Below are positions 44,422 through 50,533 of a stretch of DNA of 50,533 nucleotides, piece by piece (the first letter of the stretch is position 1; every line of letters starts with the position of its first letter). The stretch covers positions 1 to 50,533 of the forward strand of contig CABVRR010000014.1 in assembly GCA_902500705.1 (NCBI GenBank), written 5' to 3'. The DNA comes from an uncultured Nitrospira sp. GTDB taxonomy: Bacteria > Nitrospirota > Nitrospiria > Nitrospirales > Nitrospiraceae. A program made the position numbers and the translations under genes. The notes under the pieces were generated by a model, which saw only the letters and a list, made by a program, of their open reading frames with translations, made no database searches and had not been told where the DNA came from.

Positions 44422-46701
44422 CTAGAGACGTCCGAATGTTCGTTCAAAAAACTCTTTCGTGAGCTTCATGTGTTGCTGAATATCTGTCTGGAGGTGTCGC
44501 GCGCCGGCTTGCCAATCATCGGTGGTGTAGCCGACACGGCGGGCGAGGAAGATGAATTCGTCGGAGTCGACCGGCGGAAGGACACGGTCTTTCGCATTAC
44601 CGCGGACCATGCGGAGCCCGTCGATGAGCATGCGGATAAAGAAGTAAGCCTTACGGAGCGTCTCGCCGTCTTGCCTGGTGACAATGCCGCGATCGACGAG
44701 GGAGGCCAACGCTTGCATGGTGTTGGGAGTACGCAGGACAGGCAGTCGATGCCCCTGCATGATCTGAAAGTACTGGACGGCATATTCGATATCGACAATC
44801 CCGCCGGGGCTATGTTTGAGGTTGATCGTCCCTCGCTCGACGAGTTGTTTCAGTTGTTGTCGGCGCAGGTCGAGGGCCGTGCGCATATCCCACGGCTTGC
44901 CGCTATAGACGTAACTGTCGCGATGTGTCTCCACCTGTTTGCCGAGCATGGGGTCGCCGGCTACATGCCGGAGTTTCACCAAGGACTGACGTTCAAACGG
45001 TGCGGCCAAGCCTTTGTCACTATAGTAGCGGATGATCTCGTCCAAAGAGTTTGTCAACGAGCCCTTCCCGCCATGCGGACGAAGGCGGACGTCCAGATGG
45101 AAGATGCCTTCTTGCTTGGCCTCGATCCACTGTAAGAGTTCCGCTCCCAGTCGCTCGAAGTATTCGCTGTTGGCAATGGCCTGTTTGCCGCCGGTGCGGC
45201 CGGAGTCTCCGTAGACAAACATCACTTCGATATCGGACGCATAGCCGAGCTCTTTCCCCCCGAATTTCCCCAATCCTACGATGGTAAACGGACAGGATTT
45301 TCGGTTCGCCAAGCGCGGCGGACCATAGAGCTTATTGAGTTTCGCTTGGCAATCTTTCAAGCTTCGATCGAGAATGACTTCAGCCAGTTGGGTCAAGGCG
45401 GCTGAAAAGTCAGGGAGCGCCGTGCCCGGCTCAACGATGTGTTTCATGTCGATGCGGAAAAGCTCACGATCCTTAAAACTGTTCAGTGCCGCCTTCCGCC
45501 CATCGCCGGTTTTCTCGCGGTTGACCTGACGATCGAGGGTCTTGCGAAGCGTAGCTCTGGGAGTGATGAGCGGCGCATCGCGATAGTCTTGCAGGAGCGG
45601 GAGCAGGTTGCTGTACTGGCGACGGAGAAAGTCCTCCCAGAGAAAATCACTGGCGCCGAGCAAGCGGGCGAGTAAGGGAAAGGTTTTCTTATCGCTCAGA
45701 AAAGCCAACGCTTCTTGCTGAGCTTTTCCTTTCGTTTGTTGCATCGTCAGGTCGAGGAATTGGTCGAAGGCCTCCAAGGCTTTGGTCGGGTCAGGTGCCC
45801 AGGTCAAGGCATGGGTGAACTGCTTGATGAGGACGGCCGTCAGACGCAACTGTTGCTGATCGGTTGCGTCGGTGAGCTTCTGCCCGTGGCGGTTGCGGAC
45901 ATAAAAGCGATCGTGAATCTTGCCGTCTTCCACATCGAACTGTGCTTTGGAGATATAGACGTTGCGCATCGCGAGGGCGTTGGCGAAGGCATACAAGAAG
46001 GCAGGTGTGTCGTCAGACCGAATGTCCATGACGGTATCGACGGGAGATTGGCTGTTGTCGAACGTGATCTGTACCGGGTGCAGCAGACCGCTGAAGGACC
46101 CACGTCGTTTGCCCAGCTGTTCGACCAGCCGCCGATTGACTGCGAACCGTGCCTCTTCAAATTGTCCCGTATCGAGCAGTGTGATCACTGACAGGAGCGC
46201 CTCTATCAGCTGCTGTTGTTGCTCCGCGTCCAGTTCGGCGCCTGAGACCGGCAGCACGCGGAACACGTCGACGATTTTTTTCCTGTTCAACCCAGGGCTG
46301 CCCTTTGCGCGGACGCGCGGTCCGTATCCTGTCCAACCGGCGCGGGTGGACGGTGCGGTGGCTCGTTCGGCAAACGTATAGATGTCTCCTTCTTCGATGT
46401 TCAGGCCGAAGGCCGACAGCAGACCGCAAATCATGGCGAATTCAGAGAAGTAATCGTAGGCCACGATCGTGATCTCAACTCGCTTGTCGTGCTGTTCGGC
46501 GAAGGTAATTCGGCAGGGGTGTTCCGGAGTCAGTTGCGTCGCCAACTGAACATGGGCGGCAATCGTCGGAGGCTCGAACCGGCGAAAATATTCCTGATCC
46601 ATGCGAGCAAAAAAGTCTTGCAGCACATCGGATGGAATATCAGGGCAAAGTGGGCGAACGGTATTGAGGAGCGATGTGCGGGAGCCTATCGGCATGAACA
46701 T
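44422..46701 (-). CDS. glnE: ACT-domain/nucleotidyltransferase fusion, adenylyltransferase-type half of split GlnE
   Basis: The C-terminal part is a GlnE nucleotidyltransferase domain: FTIVGLGKFGGKELGYASDI followed by EVMFVY (metal-binding pair D..E), FHLDVRLRPHG and the motif NLKHSPGGIVDIEYAVQYFQ. ELGYASD and GGI.DIEY match the C-terminal (adenylyl-transferring) domain of E. coli GlnE better than the N-terminal one. The N-terminal 300 residues are not GlnE-like: two ACT-like units, VEITIVAYDYFSEFAMICGL and TVMDIRSDDTPAFLYAFANA with DRFYVRNRHGQKL, resembling the C-terminal ACT pair of GlnD. It diverges from the other half at 46761. The frame is open back to 46773; ATG 46695 or 46701 is likeliest. 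Confidence 0.82.
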   Translation of the reverse strand: MFMPIGSRTSLLNTVRPLCPDIPSDVLQDFFARMDQEYFRRFEPPTIAAHVQLATQLTPEHPCRITFAEQHDKRVEITIVAYDYFSEFAMICGLLSAFGLNIEEGDIYTFAERATAPSTRAGWTGYGPRVRAKGSPGLNRKKIVDVFRVLPVSGAELDAEQQQQLIEALLSVITLLDTGQFEEARFAVNRRLVEQLGKRRGSFSGLLHPVQITFDNSQSPVDTVMDIRSDDTPAFLYAFANALAMRNVYISKAQFDVEDGKIHDRFYVRNRHGQKLTDATDQQQLRLTAVLIKQFTHALTWAPDPTKALEAFDQFLDLTMQQTKGKAQQEALAFLSDKKTFPLLARLLGASDFLWEDFLRRQYSNLLPLLQDYRDAPLITPRATLRKTLDRQVNREKTGDGRKAALNSFKDRELFRIDMKHIVEPGTALPDFSAALTQLAEVILDRSLKDCQAKLNKLYGPPRLANRKSCPFTIVGLGKFGGKELGYASDIEVMFVYGDSGRTGGKQAIANSEYFERLGAELLQWIEAKQEGIFHLDVRLRPHGGKGSLTNSLDEIIRYYSDKGLAAPFERQSLVKLRHVAGDPMLGKQVETHRDSYVYSGKPWDMRTALDLRRQQLKQLVERGTINLKHSPGGIVDIEYAVQYFQIMQGHRLPVLRTPNTMQALASLVDRGIVTRQDGETLRKAYFFIRMLIDGLRMVRGNAKDRVLPPVDSDEFIFLARRVGYTTDDWQAGARHLQTDIQQHMKLTKEFFERTFGRL

Positions 46702-46723
46702 CAGTATACCCGAACAGCTTTTA

Positions 46724-46752
46724 TTGTGCGTAGAGAAACCTGCCAGTATAAT
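46724..46752 (+). promoter_or_regulatory. Promoter of the plus-strand GlnE half, giving a leaderless message
   Basis: TTGTGC at 46724-46729 and a perfect TATAAT at 46747-46752 are 17 bases apart. The predicted transcription start falls at about 46759, at or within two bases of the ATG at 46761, and no Shine-Dalgarno sequence precedes that ATG. A leaderless mRNA is therefore likely. Confidence 0.6.
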
Positions 46753-46760
46753 GCCGCGCC

Positions 46761-48485
46761 ATGAGTCGGTCATCTACACCGCCTGTCTTCTCGCGGTCTC
46801 AGCGTTCAGCTCGGTCTAACGCCTCTCGGCCTGATCCCAGGCCTATTCTGCTTGCGGCCAAGCGAAATATCGAAGACGTGCGGGCCATTTTGTCAGCCTA
46901 CGGTCTGCGTGATCTCGATCAGGCAGACCGCAATCTTGAAGCGATGGCGGGCGATCCGATCCAACGCCGGCGACTGGCTCAGATCCTTCCGCTCTTGATG
47001 GAGTCGATCTCCAGGACGGCCGACCCGGATCAAGCGTTGAACCACTGGGAGCGCATGCTGGAGGGCGTCTCACGCACCTCGTTTCTCGATTACTTGCGTA
47101 CGTGGCCACGCATGCTGGATCTCCTCTGTGTGATCTTCGGCAACAGCGACGCCTTGGCGTTTGCGCTGATCCGAGATCCGACCTTGGTGTATTGGTTGGC
47201 CGAAGAGGAGGTCTTGTCACGATCGCCGACGCGGAAGGGAATGGAGCGCACACTGCGCACGAGCCTCGGGCATCTGACCTCTACGGACGTAAAGTTGGAC
47301 GCGCTGCGTCGTTTTCGGCGTCGGGAAATGCTGCGCATCGGTGTGCGCGATCTTCTTCGCCTCGCCACGGTGCCGGAGACGACCGGCTCCTTGTCGGACT
47401 TGGCTTGCCTGCTGATTCATGCCGCCTACGAGATCGTGGACAGTGATCTCAAGGGGCAGTATGGCATGCCGATGCATCACAACCGGCAAGGTCGATGGGT
47501 GGAGACCAAGTTTACGGTTATCGGGATGGGCAAGCTCGGTGGACACGAGCTGAATTACAGTTCCGACGTGGATCTGATTTACCTCTATGAGTCGCATGAC
47601 GGGGAAACCAGAGCGCCGAAAGGGAAGCCTGCCGTCGTTCCGGTCGGCGTCGGCATTTCCAATGAAGAATATTTTGAAATTCTCGCTCGTGAATTGACCC
47701 GAGTGTTGAGCGAACCCACCCGGGAAGGCCACGTCTTTCGAGTCGATTTGCGATTACGAGCCGAAGGGTCGGTCGGTCAACTAGCACGATCGCTGAAGGA
47801 GTATCAGCGATACTATACGGCACGTGGACGGGTCTGGGAACGATTAGCCTTGCTGAAGGCCTGGCCGGTTGCCGGTTCCTACGAAGTCGGGCAGGCATTT
47901 CTCAAGCTGGTCAAGCCGTTTGTGTTGGGGGCCGGGGAGAACATAGATCGCGAAAAAGCCTCGGCGATCGTGCAAGACGTTCGTGCGGTCAAAGACATGA
48001 TCGACGCCAAGATGACGGATCGTGGCCACACCAGGCGCAACGTGAAGCTAGGCACCGGCGGGATTCGAGAGATCGAGTTTCTTGTCCAGACCATTCAAGT
48101 CTTGGCAGGCCGAAAGGTGCCGGCGATGCTGGATCGAAGCACGTTGGGCTCACTTGACCGGTTGGTCCGTAAGAAATTGCTCTCGATCAAAGAGCGTGAT
48201 GCGCTGACTGCTGCTTATCTGTTCCTACGGGATGTCGAGCATAAGCTCCAGATGGTCCATGATCTTCAGACGCATTCGCTTCCCGAGGAAGAGGATGAAT
48301 TGGAGCGGTGCGCGATTCGGATGGGATACGGCACAGAGGACCGGAAGAAAGCCGTCGAGTCCTTCCACGCTGATCATCAGCGGCATACGAAGCTAGTGCA
48401 TCATACCTTCGAGTCGCTCTTTGTAGAGCCGAAGACCTCGCCGATCTTCAAAGCGACGTTTCGTCTCATCAGCGATTCGAAGTAG
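46761..48485 (+). CDS. glnE: Adenylyl-removase-type half of split GlnE
   Basis: A 574-residue single-domain GlnE relative. Helical N-terminal region, then the nucleotidyltransferase motif FTVIGMGKLGGHELNYSSDV with DLIYLY (D269, D271 metal ligands), VFRVDLRLRAEG (D329), KLGTGGIREIEFLVQTIQVL at residues 429-448 and a helical C-terminal domain. GGIREIEF and RVDLRLR match the N-terminal (deadenylylating) half of E. coli GlnE, about 440 residues, rather than the C-terminal half. The full two-domain GlnE would be about 950 residues, so this is one half. It has no ACT domain. ATG 46761 lacks a ribosome-binding site; a promoter abuts it. Confidence 0.85.
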   Translation: MSRSSTPPVFSRSQRSARSNASRPDPRPILLAAKRNIEDVRAILSAYGLRDLDQADRNLEAMAGDPIQRRRLAQILPLLMESISRTADPDQALNHWERMLEGVSRTSFLDYLRTWPRMLDLLCVIFGNSDALAFALIRDPTLVYWLAEEEVLSRSPTRKGMERTLRTSLGHLTSTDVKLDALRRFRRREMLRIGVRDLLRLATVPETTGSLSDLACLLIHAAYEIVDSDLKGQYGMPMHHNRQGRWVETKFTVIGMGKLGGHELNYSSDVDLIYLYESHDGETRAPKGKPAVVPVGVGISNEEYFEILARELTRVLSEPTREGHVFRVDLRLRAEGSVGQLARSLKEYQRYYTARGRVWERLALLKAWPVAGSYEVGQAFLKLVKPFVLGAGENIDREKASAIVQDVRAVKDMIDAKMTDRGHTRRNVKLGTGGIREIEFLVQTIQVLAGRKVPAMLDRSTLGSLDRLVRKKLLSIKERDALTAAYLFLRDVEHKLQMVHDLQTHSLPEEEDELERCAIRMGYGTEDRKKAVESFHADHQRHTKLVHHTFESLFVEPKTSPIFKATFRLISDSK

Positions 48486-48941
48486 ACTGGTCTGTTCTGA
48501 AAGTAGAAATGACCGAGAGAGTAAGAGGGCACATCATTCGCTCATGGGGCAACATTGGTCATCTTGTTTGCTTCTGCTAGCGTTGAACGGGAATGAGTAA
48601 GAGCTCCAAGATTACCACCCTATCTTTGAAGCGATAAGGTATGAATATAATTTAGATCAAGACCTCGTTTACTGAGCAAAGCCTTCCTTTGGTAAAAGAG
48701 GCTATGAAAAATCGCTTCGACTGACTTGCCTTTGGATGTCCTCAGGGACGAGGAGGCTTTCGTCTTAGCATCCCACTTCTATCGCTTCGTGGCTGCTTCC
48801 TCCCTGATGCATCAGACGTAGTTTACTCAGTTCAGGCACCTCTTGTTCTAGCAGGGACCAGTATCCCTTGCTTGAGCTCCTAAGTCCTTTCTCGTACAAT
48901 CCCGCCATTTTATGTTGATACCTCACTTGGGAGAAAATCAG
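48486..48941. other. Intergenic region of about 450 bases
   Basis: No convincing gene. A 47-codon minus-strand frame (48765-48908) has no family match and no well-placed ribosome-binding site. A 12-base palindrome CTGATGCATCAG is at 48804-48815, adjoining a 17-base sequence that also occurs at 38036-38052. The promoter of the hydrolase-like lipoprotein must lie here but was not recognised. Confidence 0.5.
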
Positions 48942-50533
48942 ATGATCAATTCAAAGTACAGCCAAATTCTATTCGTGCGGTGGTGGTACTACTTCACGCG
49001 GGTGATTATCTGTGTGATGGTAGTTACGATCACCACTGGCTGTAAAGGTCTGATCCCTCAACCTGGTGATTGGCAAAAAGGGTATTCACTATTTAGTGGC
49101 GTGTGCAAATCTCTCCCGGAGGGAATCCAGACCCCGGAAAGGAGTGAAGCGAGTCTATCAGCAATCACGAAGCTTCTGGGGTATGAGCGGAAGCTCTCTT
49201 TGCGCCCGGATAGGATGTCAATGAACGACTTAGGGGTCAAAGATCGTGAAACCCTGTTGATGATTGAGCAAGATTTCTGCGTACATCCAGGAAATCCTGC
49301 GATTGCTGACTACGGGTGGTTTTACGCGACGGTTGATGGATATTTCGGACTTTTAGCAGCCTTCGTTACAGATAAAATTGGTAAATATACGATAGCGCCA
49401 ATATTAGGCGCATTGCCGGATACAACCTCCGCGGCCGGTAAATCCGCTGATCCCCCTATCCCCTCCGTGGAACGGATGGAAAGCCTTCACCTTGTTTCTT
49501 CACTGATTTCAGTTACTGCCAGTCCTATTCCGAGGAAGGTTAATGTCTATTATGGAACAAACCGCCAAAGGTCAAGCAAGAGCTCGGAGAAACACCCCTC
49601 TCTCGCATTTACTGACCAAACCGGCCCCTTGGCCTATGGGATTTGCTCGGTCAGCATACCTGACAGGCATGCCATAGGGAGTATTGAGAGGCCTTTCGTA
49701 CCCTCTCATCTGCCATGGCACGCTCCAGAATTTGAAGAATGGGCTGAAGATCCTAAGAAACATATGACTATGTTTTCGGTAACAGAAATGAGTGCACAGG
49801 AATTTTCTGATCGGTTACAGCAATCTCGTCAGAAAGAGGCTTTTGTCTACATTCATGGGATTGGTAACACTTTTCAAGATGCTTGCCTGCGAGCCGGCCA
49901 GATGGCCTACGATCTAAAGTTCAAAGGTGCTCCGATTATCTTCAGTTGGCCAGCACACCTTAACATCAGGCAATACCAAGCTGATCAGACGTCGATCGAT
50001 CGGAGCAGGGGCCCCTTGAAAACGTTTATTGAACTTGTGTCAAATGCAGCTCACATTGACACCTTGCATTTGATTGCTCACAGCCTTGGGAATCGGGGGC
50101 TTATTTACGCCATTGATGAGCTCAGAATACCCGCGAGCATTAAACGATTTCGAGAGCTGGTGCTTATTGCGCCAGACTTTGATACCGCCACCTTCTGGGA
50201 CCTAGCCAAGGGAATATCCAAGTCCGCTGATCGAGTAACTATCTATGCATCCTCAAATGACATGGCCCTAAATTTAGCAAAGAGTTTAAGTGAGGGGCAT
50301 CGGTTAGGCCTGGCGGAACCGGACCTATTTCTTATGGATGGATTTGATTCCGTAGATGCAACCGACGTAGATACCTCTTTACTTAGCCTACACCACACTC
50401 CTCATGGGAAGCCTACTGTAGTAACAGACCTCAGGGAACTACTATTGGGAAAGCCGGCAGCGAGTAGAACCTACCTTCGAGGGAAAATAGGCCATCGGTC
50501 GCCCATACCTTATTTTTATTTTATCCCTGGCGC
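48942..50533 (+). CDS. DUF900-type alpha/beta-hydrolase lipoprotein (partial)
   Basis: The frame runs open for 530 codons to the end of the window. ATG 48942 is seven bases after GGGAGA. A transmembrane signal with lipobox-like TITTGC suggests lipidation. About 170 residues of unrecognised N-terminal sequence precede the DUF900 (PF05990) core: VNVYYGTNRQ, AFVYIHGIGNTFQDACLRAG, APIIFSWPAHLNI, and the nucleophile elbow LHLIAHSLGNRGLIYAID with catalytic Ser, then LVLIAPDFDTATFW (Asp). A His after SLLSLHHTPHG may complete the triad. Substrate unknown. Confidence 0.82.
   Translation, partial: MINSKYSQILFVRWWYYFTRVIICVMVVTITTGCKGLIPQPGDWQKGYSLFSGVCKSLPEGIQTPERSEASLSAITKLLGYERKLSLRPDRMSMNDLGVKDRETLLMIEQDFCVHPGNPAIADYGWFYATVDGYFGLLAAFVTDKIGKYTIAPILGALPDTTSAAGKSADPPIPSVERMESLHLVSSLISVTASPIPRKVNVYYGTNRQRSSKSSEKHPSLAFTDQTGPLAYGICSVSIPDRHAIGSIERPFVPSHLPWHAPEFEEWAEDPKKHMTMFSVTEMSAQEFSDRLQQSRQKEAFVYIHGIGNTFQDACLRAGQMAYDLKFKGAPIIFSWPAHLNIRQYQADQTSIDRSRGPLKTFIELVSNAAHIDTLHLIAHSLGNRGLIYAIDELRIPASIKRFRELVLIAPDFDTATFWDLAKGISKSADRVTIYASSNDMALNLAKSLSEGHRLGLAEPDLFLMDGFDSVDATDVDTSLLSLHHTPHGKPTVVTDLRELLLGKPAASRTYLRGKIGHRSPIPYFYFIPG

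Noticed and set aside
44386..45135. Long plus-strand frame antisense to the GlnE adenylyltransferase half
   Set aside because: Overlaps a well-supported gene throughout and shows no motif; long antisense frames are common in this codon usage.
45715..46191. Plus-strand frame antisense to the ACT region
   Set aside because: Same reason as the preceding antisense frame.
48765..48908. 47-codon minus-strand frame starting MAGLYEKGLR
   Set aside because: No family match and GAGG is too far from the ATG; kept only as intergenic.

Overview
The window looks like a chromosomal segment of a diderm, free-living bacterium. The gene set (LPS-export genes, MlaA and BamE-like lipoproteins, a secretin-type IV pilus operon, sigma-54, a PII/GlnA/GlnE nitrogen circuit and a protein with a VPLPG C-terminal sorting-like tail) and the frequent GTG starts fit a Nitrospira-like member of the Nitrospirota. 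That assignment is inference from gene content; no database search was possible.

Positions 1-15870 hold an almost complete S10-spc-alpha ribosomal super-operon on the plus strand. It opens with the last codons of tuf, then runs rpsJ-rplCDWB-rpsS-rplV-rpsC-rplP-rpmC-rpsQ-rplNXE-rpsN-rpsH-rplFR-rpsE-rpmD-rplO-secY-adk-map-infA-rpmJ-rpsMKD-rpoA-rplQ. Many neighbours overlap by a few bases. A strong intrinsic terminator closes it at 15903-15942.

Positions 15960-20850 form an envelope and sigma-factor cluster: lptC-lptA-lptB-rpoN-hpf-rapZ. A new promoter at 20907-20934 then leads into a small MerR-like DNA-binding protein and the pilMNOPQ operon, which ends at a strong terminator at 26157-26198. 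aroB and a glutamine-dependent NAD synthetase follow. On the minus strand come mlaA, a 26-residue membrane micro-protein and a glutathionyl-hydroquinone reductase. Next are glnB-glnA on the plus strand, a small secreted protein (minus), a CBS-domain protein and an Uup-like ABC-F ATPase (plus), and the VPLPG-tailed exported protein (minus).

Positions 38725-50533 are the least conventional part. An AT-rich gap is followed by two convergent HDOD-domain proteins. Then comes a four-gene minus-strand lipoprotein operon: a BamE/SmpA-like protein and three tandem paralogues of one unrecognised family. After that, two divergent genes together make up a split GlnE. The minus-strand half carries ACT-like sensor domains fused to an adenylyltransferase-type nucleotidyltransferase domain. 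The plus-strand half resembles the adenylyl-removing half of GlnE and seems to be transcribed without a leader. The window ends inside a DUF900-type alpha/beta-hydrolase lipoprotein.

The nitrogen genes fit together: PII keeps Tyr51 and GlnA keeps Tyr397, the classical targets of uridylylation and adenylylation, while the enzyme acting on GlnA is split into separately encoded halves. The split, ACT-fused GlnE and the tandem lipoprotein family are the two strongest leads in the window.
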